Positions 11,656-22,727 of a DNA stretch of 64,000 nt are shown here, one piece after another. Below the pieces are notes generated by a model that made no database searches, was not told the DNA's origin, and was given only the letters and a program-made list of their open reading frames with translations. The stretch is taken from positions 43,358,989-43,422,988 of the forward strand of contig CP136064.1 of assembly GCA_032622095.1 (NCBI GenBank), written 5' to 3'. The DNA comes from Siphonodentalium dalli. Lineage: Eukaryota; Mollusca; Scaphopoda; Gadilida; Siphonodentaliidae. The position numbers and the translations under genes were made by a program. How positions within the stretch are numbered: the first letter of the stretch is position 1; the number at the start of each line of letters is the position of its first letter.

Positions 11656-12092
11656 ACCACGCACATGCATATCATCTAACAGTTATCAAATCGACTCATA
11701 TCGTAAAAAATCGCGTGAGAAATAGAAATATTAATGTTGATGTTATTAGATATTCGTACAAATCCAAATGATAGTGGTGTCGGCTCGGATGCAAACATGC
11801 TAGGTCAGAACACAAAATTAGTGCAGAAATTAAAAGCAATAGCTTATCATATACACTCCCCACCTCCCCTCCCTATACTGCATATCAGACTCACACAAAC
11901 GTTTGATATGTCACCTCACACTCTTGTCTATACCGATCTATACTTCGTTCCGCTATACTAAATCTATTTTCAATCAATTTCTTTCTATTATTCCATAAGA
12001 AAAAAACAAATCTCATTTTGATATATCTATCGATCCAGCCCACACTGTGAGTAGCTGAGTAACATATATACCAACAACGATCTTCTAACATG
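11656..12092 (+). other. Probable 3' UTR of the retrotransposon, then unassigned DNA
   Basis: AT-rich, with no protein match and no recognisable tail or target duplication, so the element's 3' end cannot be placed exactly. The next clear feature is the Helitron-like array. Confidence 0.4.
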
Positions 12093-12422
12093 ACCCGTTA
12101 CCGAGATCTGGTCTGCGCATGCGCGAAGCTGGCGTCGCACGGGCTCGGCGACCCGATAAAATTCGTATCCGGGGCAAGATACATTCACGTAGCAAATTTC
12201 AAGTCGATAGCTCCACCCGTTTCCGAGATCTCGTCTGCGCATGCGCGAATTGGGCGCCGCACGGGCTCGCAAATACGACAACGTCCACCGCCTGGTCAAA
12301 CTACACACACGCACCAAGTTTCGTCCCGATCGGTCGAGAATCGTAGATTTGTATTAATGACAAACATACAGACAAACATACAGACAGACAGACAGACAGA
12401 GGTCTTCAAAATATATATGAGA
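12093..12422 (-). mobile_element. Helitron-like element 1 of the array (5' part)
   Basis: On the - strand it starts TCTCatatatattttgaagac at 12,422, has a (GTCT)n tract, the cgatcgggacgaaacttggt module, and two 120-bp core units. Homology breaks at about 12,093 with no terminal hairpin, so its 3' end is missing. The CTAG of the neighbouring element abuts its 5' end (12,423-12,426). Confidence 0.7.
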
Positions 12423-13000
12423 CTAGCAGGTTAGCCCGCCACCGGCGGCTTGTCCGAAACATGACATTTTTTTTATATTTTTTTTTAATTATTAGCTCCA
12501 CGCGTTTCAATAAGAAATTTTTTTACCCGGTAGCTCCACCCGTTTCCGAGATCTGGTCTGCGCATGCGCGAAGCTGGCGTCGCACGGGCTCGGCGACCCG
12601 ATAAAATTTGTACCCGGCGCAAGATACATTCACATAGCAAATTTCAAGTCGATAGCTCCACCCGTTTCCGAGATCTCGTCTGCGCATGCGCTGCACGGGA
12701 GTCGCACGGGCTCGGCGACCCGATAAAATTTGTACCCGGCGCAAGATACATTCACATAGCAAATTTCAAGCCGATAGCTCCACCCGTTTCCGAGATCTCG
12801 TCTGCGCATGCGCTGCACGGGCGTCGCACGGGCTCGCCAATACGACAACGACCACCGCCTGGTCAAACTACACACACGTACCAAGTTTCGTCCCGATCGG
12901 TCGAGAATCGTAGATTTGTATGAAGTACAACACACACACAAACATAAATATATAAGAGAGATATGTAAATTAGATAGATTGTATCAAAATATATAGGAGA
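12423..13000 (-). mobile_element. Helitron-like element 2 of the array
   Basis: The - strand 3' end is CTAG at 12,423-12,426, preceded by a GC hairpin (gccgcc-ggt-ggcgggc) and taacctg. A T-rich stretch (about 12,465-12,530) and three core units follow (12,540-12,840), with the cgatcgggacgaaacttgg module and a degraded repeat tract. The 5' end is the TCTCCtatatattttga type at 13,000. TC start, CTAG end and hairpin agree with the Helitron rule. No coding capacity. Confidence 0.7.
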
Positions 13001-13198
13001 TATATGTAAATGATCTACACACCATTACTGGTGTTTGTCAAAGTTTAGTGGGGTATATCAATACTCATTCACGATCATATCATTGAGGTCCGGAGGGTGT
13101 GGGCTATCTCTCGAATACACGGAGTTCTCTATCATTGAGGTCCGGAGGGTGTGGGCTATCTCTCGAATACACGGAGTTCTCAAAATATATAGGATAGA
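13001..13198. repeat. 52-bp tandem duplication between Helitron-like elements
   Basis: Two apparently identical copies (13,078-13,129 and 13,130-13,181) of tatcattgaggtccggaggg...ttctc. This lies in the gap between elements 2 and 3 of the array. Its function is unknown. Confidence 0.9.
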
Positions 13199-13701
13199 CT
13201 AGCCGATGAGCCCGACGTTGTCCGGGCTATTCAAAAACCAAATTTCAAGTCGATAGCTCTACGCGTTTCCGAGATCTGGTCTTTGCATGCACGAAGCTGG
13301 CGTCGCACGGGCTCAGCGACCCGATAAAATTCGTATCCGGGGCAAGATACATTCACATACCAAATTTCAAGTCGATAGCTCCACCCGTTTCCGAGATCTG
13401 GTCTGCGCATGCGCGAAGCTGGCGTCCCACGGGCTCGGCGACCCGATAAAATTCGTGTCCGGGGCAAGATACATTCACGAAGAAAATTTCAATTCGATAG
13501 CTCCACCCGTTTCCGAGATCTCGTCTGCGCATGCGCGAAGCGGGCGCCGCACGGGCTCGCCAATACGACGTTGACGACCGCCTTGTCAAACTACACACAC
13601 GTACCAAGTTTCGTCCCGATCGGTAAACCCGTTTTCGATTCTATAAATGACATACAGACATACATACAAACAGACATAGGTCTTCAAAAATATATAGGAG
13701 A
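13199..13701 (-). mobile_element. Helitron-like element 3 of the array
   Basis: The 3' end CTAG is at 13,199-13,202, with the agcccg-gacaacgt-cgggct hairpin six bases inside. Three core units (about 13,240-13,560), the cgatcgggacgaaacttgg module and tgtctgtttgtatgtatgtc tract follow. The 5' TCTCC is at 13,701, adjoining the CTAG of element 4. Confidence 0.75.
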
Positions 13702-14081
13702 CTAGCCGATGAGCCCGACGTTGTCCGGGCTATTCAAAAACCAAATTTCAAGTCGATAGCTCCACCCGTTTCCGAGATTTGGTCTGCGCATGCGCGAAGC
13801 TGGCGTCGCACGGGCTCGGCGACCCGATACAATTCGTATCCGGGGCAAGATACATTCACATAGCAAATTTCAAGTCGATAGCTCCACCTGTTTCCGAGAT
13901 CTCGTCTGCGCATGCGCGAAGCGGGCGCCGCACGGGCTCGCCAATACGACGTTGACGACCGCCTGGTCAAACTACACACACGTACCAAGTTTCGTCCCGA
14001 TCGGTCAACCCGTTTTCGATTCTATAAATGACATACAGACATACATACAAACAGACATAGGTCTTCAAAATATATAGGAGA
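13702..14081 (-). mobile_element. Helitron-like element 4 of the array
   Basis: A complete small copy: CTAG end at 13,702-13,705 with hairpin, two core units, the cgatcgggacgaaac module, a GTCT-type tract, and TCTCCtatatattttgaagac at the 5' end (14,081). At about 380 bp it is the cleanest minimal version and a good type copy. Confidence 0.8.
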
Positions 14082-15188
14082 CTAGCAGGTTAGCCCGCCA
14101 CTGGCGGCATTCGTCCCATGGCTTTGTTTCAGAAACATGACATTTTTGAATTTGAATTTAATGTTTTTTAAATTTAATATATTTTGTTTCTGAATTGTTT
14201 TTTTTATTGTTAATTTTTTTTAATTTTAAATTGTTTTAATTAAATTGTAAATTGTTTTAATTAATTGTTTTGTTTCTGGCGGAAAAATTTACCCGTAGAA
14301 ATCCCCCCTTCCTAGGAACGACAGACAACGCATTCTTTGTTTCGTGAAATCTCTCTACGATAACATTGCATTGAATTTAAAACAAACGCTTCCCGTCGGG
14401 AAATCTGTCTGCATAATATTTCGAGTCTGCCGTAATGTCGTGAAATCTCTCTGCATAATAGATAACATTGCATTGAATCTGTTGTTGGCATTCAGGGCTT
14501 CGGGTCGTTGTTGTTGGCATCACGGCTCCCCGAAAACTCTCACATTGCCGAAAACGTGTATTTAGTACTATCGTTGTTGTTGATATTTACGGCTTGGGGG
14601 GCTATTTTCTTATTTAGCAAGTTTGAGCTCAATCGGTTCAAGTCTATAAAGGACACACTCATATATATGACACTTCCCGTGGGTAGCAAGTTTGAGCTCA
14701 ATCGGCATTCCCTGGAATTTCCCGTAGATTGGCAGATTCCAGTAGCTTTATAACGGTATATCTGGGAAGAAATCTGATGCTATATTCGTGATTATCTGGG
14801 ATGATTTCGGTATATAACTATATACTGTAAAAACAAAGCGCGCCATCCGTGCTCGCAGGGTTGGTCAGAAACAAATGTTTTTTAAATTTAATGTATGTTC
14901 CGTATATCTCTCTGCAGATGCAAATAACGTTGAATGGCAAACAGACGCTCTTTATAGAGATGCGTCAAAAACAAACGCTCATTAAATAATCACTTGATTA
15001 ACCCCCGCCGTGCCTTTGCGGTGATTTGAGATTGGAGAACGGGTGCTCTGAGCTTCTCTAAACCGCTACCACGGTCGTGTCGGTGGGATTTGACACTTAC
15101 ATAGGAAGTTTGAGCTCAATCTTTACACGCGTTTTGGATTCTATGAAGTACATACATATATACGAAGTCTCCAAATATATAGTATAGA
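14082..15188 (-). mobile_element. Helitron-like element 5 of the array, different interior
   Basis: The CTAG end (14,082-14,085) carries the gccgcc-hairpin variant, followed by a T/A-rich block (14,155-14,275). The interior lacks the 120-bp core and holds other sequence, including a copy of a roughly 140-bp dispersed repeat (14,729-14,872) that recurs at 16,756-16,892. The 5' end is a diverged form (ccaaatatatagtata) at about 15,188. It may be a separate subfamily or a composite. Confidence 0.55.
14729..14872. repeat. Dispersed ~140-bp repeat, copy 1
   Basis: From ttggcagattccagtagctt through cggtatatctggg, gatgatttcggtatata and tactgtaaaaacaaagcgcg. Copy 2 is at 16,756-16,892 in the same orientation. 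Confidence 0.8.
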
Positions 15189-15984
15189 CTAGCCGATGAG
15201 CCCGACGTTGTCCGGGCTATTCAAAAACCAAATTTCAAGTCGATAGCTCCACCCGTTTCCGAGATTTGGTCTGCGCATGCGCGAAGCTGGCGTCGCACGG
15301 GCTCGGCGACCCGATAAAATTTGTATCCGGGGCAAGATACATTCACATAGCAAATTTCAAGTCGATAGCTCCACCTGTTTCCGAGATCTCGTCTGCGCAC
15401 GCGGGAAGCGGGCGCCGCATGGGCTCGCCAATACGACAACGTCGACCGCCTGGTCAAACTACACACACGTACCAAGTTTCGTCCCGATCGGTCGAGAATC
15501 GTTCCTATGAACGACAGCACAACACGCATTTTTTGTTTTTCATGAATTAATTCATGGTACCCGTCCCTCAAAGACTGACCCGATGAAAAATTCCCCTGTT
15601 CCTAGGACATTATATGACACAACAACCCATTCTGCCTTTTTAATCGAGATAATTGCATTCTGCGTTTCGTTTTGCATCCGTATTTTACGCATGGGTAGCC
15701 GTTTAGCAGCTTCGATTGTAATAAAGAGCGTTGATCCTTAACACCTCCGAATATAGTCAATATAAAGATCGTTAATGCCTTAACCCCCCCCCCCGAAGTG
15801 GCGTTTGCGGTGATTTTGATGATTGGGAGTGGAGAATCGGTGCTCAGAGCTTGTCCAAAATGCGACGTCGACGATTCCCGTGGGATTTTACCTTTGGATA
15901 GGAAGTTTGGTCTCGATCGGTCAACCCGTTTTCGATTCTATAAAGACATACAGACAGACAGAGGTCTTCAAAATATATATGAGA
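15189..15984 (-). mobile_element. Helitron-like element 6 of the array, possibly composite
   Basis: The CTAG at 15,189-15,192 with hairpin and two core units to about 15,500 match elements 3 and 4. The segment 15,510-15,900 is different and related to the interior of element 5 (ggtgatttgag / ggtgattttgatg, then gaagtttg). The GTCT tract and 5' TCTCatatatattttgaagac end at 15,984 match elements 1 and 4. Either an element with a replaced middle or two fused copies. Confidence 0.55.
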
Positions 15985-16566
15985 TATATAAATATAGTCA
16001 ATTTTTCCAAGCTACTTTGCGATTGGCTGTCAACTAAAAGTTCTAAGTCATATTCACGTGCGTGTAAATATAACTGTAAATATGGCGTGTAAAAATAAGC
16101 CTGCTCTTAGTGACACAGAAGGGACCATGAACAAATATCTCGTCTTACCAAGTCTACGCTGTTCCAAACACTCATAATTGGACAAACTAATAAAACATTA
16201 ACAATATGTCAGAAATATACGAATAATTTAATCGATTACATAAAGTTTTAATCTGTATTTTGTTCAATGAAAACGTTCACATGAATTCATTGGCAAAGTA
16301 ACAAATACTAAAATCGCTCTAAATTATACGTTCAAACGCCGACTAACAATTACACAATCTGATTCCGAATGAAATATAAATCAATGTTGTGCTAAAGATA
16401 GTACCGGTATCGAATTAAAACATATTTATTTTGTTTCAACATGAATTCAACATCACTGATAACATTCCTGGCATGTTTAAAATGTCCGGGGATTGTACTA
16501 TGAAGTTAGCGAACTTGCAGGTGGGGGAATTTAGTGACAGTTGCCATGGCAATGAGATTAATATTA
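15985..16566. other. No recognisable gene
   Basis: AT-rich DNA without a protein motif or a repeat shared with the rest of the window. Confidence 0.5.
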
Positions 16567-16699
16567 TCCATAATGACCTGGGGTGTGGGATGGAAAAATC
16601 TCACCCGAGGGGCCGGACACGAGGCTTGCCGAGGGTCCGGACCAAATATCTGGCCCCGAGGGTGAGATTTTTCCATCACACACCCCAGGTCATGATGGA
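16567..16699. repeat. Inverted repeat, ~47-bp arms
   Basis: The left arm (tccataatgacctggggtgt ... ggaaaaatctcacccgaggg) pairs with the right arm ending at 16,699, around a GC-rich middle (ggccggacac...). The arms differ at a few bases. The words aaatctcaccc recur at about 17,550, so the two inverted repeats (this one and 17,499-17,581) may be related miniature elements. Confidence 0.75.
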
Positions 16700-16755
16700 T
16701 CATTTTTCTCCCAACCCAAGAGCCTCATTCCGATTTTTTGTTTTATACCAATCTT

Positions 16756-16892
16756 TGGCACATTCCAGTAGCTTCGTAACGGTATATCTGGGGAGAATTC
16801 TGATGCGATATTCGTGACTAACTGGGATGATTTCGGTATATACCTAAGGTATATACTGTAAAAACAAAGCGCGTTACCCGTGCGCGCAGGGT
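16756..16892. repeat. Dispersed ~140-bp repeat, copy 2
   Basis: Collinear with 14,729-14,872 (cattccagtagcttcgtaac ... tactgtaaaaacaaagcgcg). It lies just after an inverted repeat and outside the Helitron-like array. Confidence 0.8.
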
Positions 16893-17498
16893 TAATACGT
16901 TAGAGTGAAATCGACACGGTCCTGTGAAAACCACATGGATACGTCACATAGTTTCGCCTGCATAAATTCCGAGAAACGCGCGTATTGATATGAAGTACAT
17001 GTATATACAACTGGACTAATCGTGTTTGTCATCGGAAATGACCATATCGGTACCATTAGAAAAGGAAACATGTGAATATATTACAGACAAATGTTAGTTA
17101 GACTCGTTCGACGATTTATTGCAACAATAACAACTGTTCGAACGTGGAATTAATTCGTTCGTCATTTGTGAAGCGGCTATTGTTTACCAGTTACGAAATG
17201 TGCCAGTGGTACCAGTTTCGCTTGGGGTCTTCCGTTTTATGGAATATGTTCGCAAATTAGTCGTTTATATTTCATGTTATATATGCAACTCTGTGTCTGC
17301 AAGTGAGGTTATGTTGAGGTTTTTCGTGATTAACAGTTGAAGCTTATCTCCATTTGTATTAGCGTCCACGAATTCGTCCGTATTTATTTACTTGAAACGT
17401 GAAGCGTAACTGGTCTCCATTGTTTTTATCTGTTTTATTCACACAAAACATGATGACGGATTGTTAAATTAGTTCCGGCTCTTAATTAAATAGGTAAA

Positions 17499-17581
17499 GC
17501 AGCCACGTGGGTGGTGTGAGATAGATGGTCACGTGTTATGTGAGACAGGGAAATCTCACCCAGCTATCTCACACGGGCTGC
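17499..17581. repeat. Imperfect inverted repeat
   Basis: gcagccacgtgggtggtgtg-agatag at the left pairs imperfectly with ctatctcacacgggctgc at the right. The middle contains gaaatctcaccc, shared with the hairpin at 16.6 kb. Small, non-coding. Confidence 0.6.
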
Positions 17582-17626
17582 CTGTGCTAAAGTGTTTAGG
17601 CTGTGGGAGAAAGTTGTGTCTTGGGA

Positions 17627-17662
17627 GACTCGCATATATGAGAATGTATTGGCACAGGGTTT
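17627..17662. repeat. Fragment of palindrome-ended element
   Basis: gactcgcatatatgagaatg-tattggcacaggg matches one terminal half-palindrome of the elements at 32.6, 38.6 and 39.1 kb. The rest of the element is absent. Confidence 0.65.
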
Positions 17663-18240
17663 TCCAAAAATTTCAGAAAGCCCCAGTCACGGAGGGGTTA
17701 AATCACATAAACAGTGTGCGGTAACACCCACGTTATAGTAATGCATGGGAGTCATTAATGCCACCATTTGTAGTATGAGTCCTATCGTGCAAACACGTAA
17801 ATCACAATTCGGGTTCAACACCGGAATTGATCACATCCAATTTACTGCCTATTGAATATAAGGAATTCAATAGGAATCTAATACACCGTGTAAAACATGC
17901 TATAATCGAGTTTCCTTCATACTATTCGCCAGTAGGTGTCCCATCGATATTCATGCGGAACCGTGATAGGACCATGTGGCTTAGTCGGGTTGGTGCATAC
18001 TTATGTATCATTTGACTGTCATGGCCGTTCAAATATAGATGGCGAACTCGGTTTTATTGTCTATAGGCGGTACGGCCCTTTAGCTGATATGATAATGTGC
18101 AATATAAAGGGAATTATTCGTCATAAATGAATGGGTGTATTCGATCGCAATCGTCGGACGGAAGTGATATCATGACGATGCAGCGTCCAAATGGGTCAAG
18201 AGAGTTTATTTCCCATCCTTCAATCAGCTCACTCAAGTCA
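17663..18240. other. No recognisable gene
   Basis: Unassigned sequence between a repeat fragment and a fold-back element. Two short overlapping ORFs show no domain. Confidence 0.5.
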
Positions 18241-18247
18241 CTTTAAT

Positions 18248-18938
18248 CACAGTTACTGGACATAAAGTCCCAAAAATAAGGTTTTAATCTAATATATAAA
18301 TCGATATACTAATATAAGGAACTCAAGTTAAGAAAGAATTACTAAATGGCCGGACAAACATATCCCAAATACAAGCACAAAATAACGGGCATATGTCGCC
18401 TGTTTCTTATAAATAACATACTCAGCTACAACTCTGCAGCGATAAAATCGTTCCGGACGCCAAATTAACGGAGTTTAAAACACTTTTCACATTTAGTGCC
18501 GAGTGACTCGTCGCCATCCATATCGCCATTTTGTTTCTAAGCATCGTGTGAAGGCAACCGGTGTTCTGAAAAAAGTGCATGTGTCCAGATACTATATGTT
18601 GCAGAACACCGGTCTTTCCAATTACCGATTGAAAAAATATAGAAAAACACTGAAAACATGGATGGCGACGAGTCACTCGTCGCTAATGGTGAAAAATGTG
18701 TTAAACTCCATTTAATTTGGCGTCCGGAACGATTATATCGCTGCAGAGTTGTAGCTGAGTATGTTATTTATAGGAAACAGGCGACATATGCCCGGTATTT
18801 TGTGCTTGCATTTGAGATATTTTTGTCCGGCCATTTGGTAATTCTTTCATACCTTGAGTTCCTTATACATGTATTAGTATACCGATTTATAAATTCGATT
18901 AAAACCTTATTTTGGGGACTTTATGTCCAGTAACTGTG
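18248..18938. mobile_element. 691-bp fold-back element, CACAG ends, hAT-like target duplication
   Basis: The left end CACAGTTACTGGACATAAAG and the right end (complement) CACAGTTACTGGACATAAAG match, and the arms stay complementary for about 300 bp (gccggacaaa, ataacatactcagctacaac, cgttccggacgccaaatta, gtgactcgtcgccatcca). Flanks are ctttaat at 18,241-18,247 and 18,939-18,945, a 7-bp repeat (8 bp with one mismatch). An 8-bp duplication with CA-starting ends would fit hAT. No transposase inside, so it is non-autonomous. Confidence 0.8.
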
Positions 18939-18945
18939 CTTTAAT

Positions 18946-21243
18946 ATTCACGGCGGAAGCGCGTAAGATTTCACCATGACTGCATACGTTTCTTATCCAG
19001 GTAGCTGGGATTAGTGGGAATATGACACAATAGACGCCACAAACTAACTAACATTACAACGTCATTACCCAACGGGTGTACGAACTCGATTCCCACCTCC
19101 GACAATCGTCATAAATCATTTCACGAGTCACGACACTAGTCAATGCAGTCTGCAAGCAATGCCCGTTCTATTGAAATGATAGTCACAGTTAGTCGACACA
19201 TCCATTTATTACATTTTCCACCTTGAATCAAATAAGTCACTCATTGACACGAATGTGTCCACTTGAACTAGGCTATAATTATGTATTTGCAGTGTTCCTC
19301 TTCCAATTCCAACTTCATCACAACTGGTCAAATTGGGAATTGAATCAGAAGTATCAGCAAGAATCAGCATCATTCTAAAATCAATTATGAAGCAAACATT
19401 CCAGTTTTTTTCCGTGAAAAACTGAAAATATAATGAAATTGTAGAAAAAACTTCCGGTAATTTCGAGGGTAACAACCACAGAATAAAACCTGGTCGTGAA
19501 TAACAGACACATTTATGAATCGTTCATCAACAACTCATCCTTAACTCGACTAAACATGTACACATCAGTTAGTACTCAGTAGGACTCACTCAATACTAAC
19601 ACGGCATCATGGGTCACAATGAAACGAGTCATTTATTTGTCATCCGCCATATTTTCAAGCTCGCACAGTTATTATCTAGACCGCGAGATATAAAAAACTT
19701 ACAGTTATGATTGGTCAAGAGATCTGCCCAAATTTTAGATCATGCCATGCATCTCTACTATATGGTTATCGCACGTAGATATCATCTTCCATATCCCACC
19801 ATTACAGAACCTGGGAACATTTTGATGTTGTGACGCGGAAGTGTTTAACATTGAAAAAAAAAACAGTACAGGTAATATGCTCCTTAGCTATTACCTGTCC
19901 CTTAATAATCTACTTCATTGTAGGTGAAGGTTCCAATTCGAAATTGCACGATTTCAATGACTTTGTGAGCGATTTTGCTTTGAGTCGCTTACAACAATGG
20001 TAATTATTTCAATGTCTATTGCGGTATCGGCCCACATAAGTCACAAAAAGCATGTAACCGTAAGCCGGAACCACCCGTCAATGCGAAGTAGATTATCAAG
20101 GAACCAACATTGGCAAAGAGATATCTATTCCCTGCCTTGTTTGTTCAATGTTATATTAAAGTTCCCCGTCAAACATTGTCAAAACATCAATAAGTTAAAA
20201 GGTTTTGTTCTAGTGGAATATGAGCTAGTGGAACATTTTCTAGACAAATGGAGTTTCTATCGTCGCCTAAGAACTCCCATGATACCGTTCTGTGCGATCT
20301 CTAACGATACACTCCGAAGATTACCACCAGGTGCCAATGGGAGCCATATCGCTGAACTAGTCTACCACACAATCTCTTTGAAAATCCGACGAAGATCATA
20401 ACAGTTTTTCGTCTCTAGATATGCGATACAGATCTCATTTTCTGGGACGATGCGGCTTTCGCAAGTTGACGAAATAAATCGTTTCCAAATATGGAGTGCA
20501 TGTCTGTCGCAGTAACCGTTTGTAAGAATCGTAGTATATGGTAGTTATAAAAACCACATGCGAAAGAATAATGAGTAATTAATATAGTTGACTGATACAA
20601 ACTCGAAGATGATGGCTCCTATATTGCGAGGAGTATAATGAATTATGCATATTTCGCCTCAATTCTGCTTGATAAAATTTGTTGTGTTGCGCTATCGTGG
20701 GAACATTGTCGAAATGTCATTGACCTGGGATCTCGCAAGTTAAATATAACTAACCACGAAGCAGGTTTGTAATTGTTTTCGGCTTTTTATAGGTTTGGTT
20801 CCGCATTGAAATGATTTGTTAAGCCACTAACTAATCAAAATCATACATGCTCTGAACCATAGCCAATGGAGTGGAGGGAATTCCATCAATACGGAAAACA
20901 GAACTGAATCACAGATTTAGAGACGTAAATATGTCAGTATGTCCGTCGGCTTTTCAAAGTGACTGCATGCTCAACTTTTACTAAGAATCATGTTATCAGT
21001 GTTATGTTTTACTTGCTATTTGTTGTTTCCTCATTCTTTTTCTTCTCTCGCTACTTTGATAAGCGATTGAGCAATAAACTAGGTCTATGTCTGATGGGAA
21101 TTCCACGGTATCGGTATCATTGCTGACCAAATCACATTTAACGCTCGTGAGAATCTAGTTGGCGACTCTCTGACTGCTCAAACCCAAAAGATGGCACAAC
21201 TCAGCCGTGTCGTTAACTATACTCATGCACTGTAGATATAGAG
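18946..21243. other. Unassigned DNA
   Basis: No repeat copy seen elsewhere in the window and no recognisable domain. It contains one of the longer non-repeat ORFs (19,997-20,401), listed separately. Confidence 0.45.
19997..20401 (+). CDS. Hypothetical ORF, 134 codons, function unknown
   Basis: This is the longest ORF here that is not explained by repeats. It starts with a short hydrophobic stretch (VIISMSIAVSA), is otherwise basic and polar (SHKKHVTVSRNHPSMRSRLS; C-terminus KIRRRS), and has no motif I recognise. There is no obvious splice context, and the start is preceded by a t-rich stretch ending caacaATG. In AT-rich DNA an ORF of this length can arise by chance, so it may well not be a gene. 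Confidence 0.15.
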   Translation: MVIISMSIAVSAHISHKKHVTVSRNHPSMRSRLSRNQHWQRDIYSLPCLFNVILKFPVKHCQNINKLKGFVLVEYELVEHFLDKWSFYRRLRTPMIPFCAISNDTLRRLPPGANGSHIAELVYHTISLKIRRRS

Positions 21244-21389
21244 GATCTTCAACAAGTTATGTTGGGATATAATATTTTATTAAACGAGTTTGATAAATTT
21301 GATATACAACGAGCAGTAGACGAGTTGTGAATCAAATTTATCAAACGATTTCCTACAATATCACTTCCCAGCATAACTAGTTGAAGATC
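21244..21389. repeat. Hairpin, ~70-bp imperfect arms
   Basis: gatcttcaacaagttatgtt ... gagtttgataaatttgat at the left pairs with atcaaatttatcaaacgat ... gcataactagttgaagatc at the right. The centre reads acgagcagtagacgagttgt. A hairpin at 35,443-35,528 has a similar centre (actgcgctactcgcgttgt), so the two may belong to one family. Confidence 0.8.
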
Positions 21390-21440
21390 TTGTATATTAC
21401 GTGGAAAACTAGAGATTTTGTCTTTAACAAATCAAAATCC

Positions 21441-21940
21441 TTAAAGGTACGGTTGGCCTTGGCGGTGGGTATCCTGTGAAAATATTTCCACCCGTCAAAA
21501 ACCGCCACAAACAGAAAGAACATCAAATTGTAGACAGACTTTGTCCGTATATAAATAAGAAATATCGCATAAACAGTATGGTATTCTCATATGTTTAACC
21601 ATTGTTATGTAAACAAAGGCATAAAAAGTTACTTTTCTGGTGTTTGTTTATATTATGATGGTAAACATAAAGAGCGTTATTGTTGGTGAATTCCTGATAT
21701 GGAACTAATAAAGAGCGTTTATGTCATTTGTGTGTGATTAGCCAGTAGAATTGTGCTGTACTCTGTAACTCAATCAGCCTCTTGCTTAGGTAAAATATAG
21801 TAGGTATTTATGATAACATGCTGTTTACGCGATGGTCATGGTATATATTAATGAAACTGTATGCGTTTCAATGTTTTTCTGTTTACGGTGTTTGGAACAA
21901 ATATGACATTTTCGACAATTAAGGCCTCACGTGCCTTTAA
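21441..21940 (+). mobile_element. TTAA MITE, young copy
   Basis: 500 bp from TTAAAGGTACGGTTGGCCTT to aaggcctcacgtgccTTTAA. The terminal inverted repeats are imperfect, about 20 bp (AGGTACGGTTGGCCTT against AGGCACGTGAGGCCTT). TTAA at both ends is the likely target. A second inverted pair lies just inside (ggcggtgggtatcc / ttccacccgtcaaaaaccgcc). By eye I see no difference from the copies at 34,175-34,674 and 55,177-55,676. TTAA targets are typical of piggyBac and of some other superfamilies; the family is not settled. Non-coding. Confidence 0.9.
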
Positions 21941-22597
21941 GAGAAGTTGCAAACTTCATAATATTTACAGCGTACAGTACGACAGTATTGCGCTCTGGGG
22001 CTGGCGATAGAAAATATAGTCCCCCAATTTGCCTCTTTGTTTTGTCTATTTTAGTTAGTGCAACGAAGTTGGACAATACTTTAACTTCAATGAACGAAGC
22101 AATTATTGTGCATTGTCTGATGTTGATGTCATGCGAGGCTGTTCGAAATAGTATTAATCCGCCTCAATCAATGTAAAGACGTAGCGCGGTCATTTTGTTT
22201 GGCGCGATGCCTAGTGACATGTAGCACGCGCCTATTCACCACTAGTGAGAGATAATAGTCAAGGTACATTATGTTTCACTAGGGAAAAAAATCGGGGAAA
22301 GCCGATTTTTTTCAGGGATCAATAAGAACATGTTTATGAACAACATGGCAAAATTCCCCTCAAATCCGAGTTGAACTTTTTGAGATATCTTGATTTTTCG
22401 GAGTGGTTCAAATTCTGAAGCATTTCCATCAGGCCATATGCGAATGCAGTCATGTGCAGATCAATTAATTCCAAATTCATAATGCATTGAGATATATAAA
22501 AACAATACTTAGTCGTGAAACATATAAGTAGAATATATGTGCCAAAATGGCCAAAATAGAATGAAAATTACATTTTATGCATAATTGAATAGCTAGT
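21941..22597. other. No gene; one perfect small hairpin
   Basis: At 22,284-22,313 there is a perfect 12-bp-arm hairpin, gaaaaaaatcgg-ggaaag-ccgatttttttc. Otherwise unassigned. Confidence 0.5.
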
Positions 22598-22727
22598 CCC
22601 ATAATTGCAGAGTATAAGAGAAACATTTTATCGGGGATGTACGAATTATCTCTAATATATCTCCCATAATTGCCGAGTATAAGAGAAACATTTTATCGGG
22701 GATGTACGAATTATCTCGAATATATCT
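22598..22727. repeat. 65-bp tandem duplication
   Basis: cccataattgcagagtataa ... gaattatctctaatatatct at 22,598-22,662 is repeated at 22,663-22,727 with about two changes. Confidence 0.9.

Larger units (their letters stand above)
2220..11960 (+). mobile_element. Relict APE-type non-LTR retrotransposon (ORF2), interrupted
   Basis: The remnants read in order: APE endonuclease (2.7-3.5 kb), linker (3.5-4.2 kb), reverse transcriptase up to and past motif A (4.2-4.64 kb), then a block of about 5.7 kb of unrelated DNA, then RT from the 'DRQQRVVL' motif through FADD (10.3-10.5 kb), thumb, and a C-terminal CCHC-like knuckle (ending 11,655). Domain order and motifs are those of the Jockey/CR1 group; an NPGP motif just before the endonuclease resembles CR1/L2-type elements, but I cannot fix the clade. 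At least four frameshifts and internal stops make it inactive. The 5' edge (about 2220) and 3' edge (about 11,960) are approximate: no target duplication or tail was found. Confidence 0.8.

Noticed and set aside
13199-13230. Hammerhead ribozyme (cgatgag near a GC stem)
   Set aside because: The core after the stem lacks GAAA and the CUGA box is CCGA. The hairpin plus CTAG fits a Helitron end better.
12027-15571. Many overlapping ORFs with residues like RARRPDKI and YRLEICYVNVSC
   Set aside because: They are translations of the 120-bp Helitron core repeats, appear on both strands, and recur with each DNA copy.
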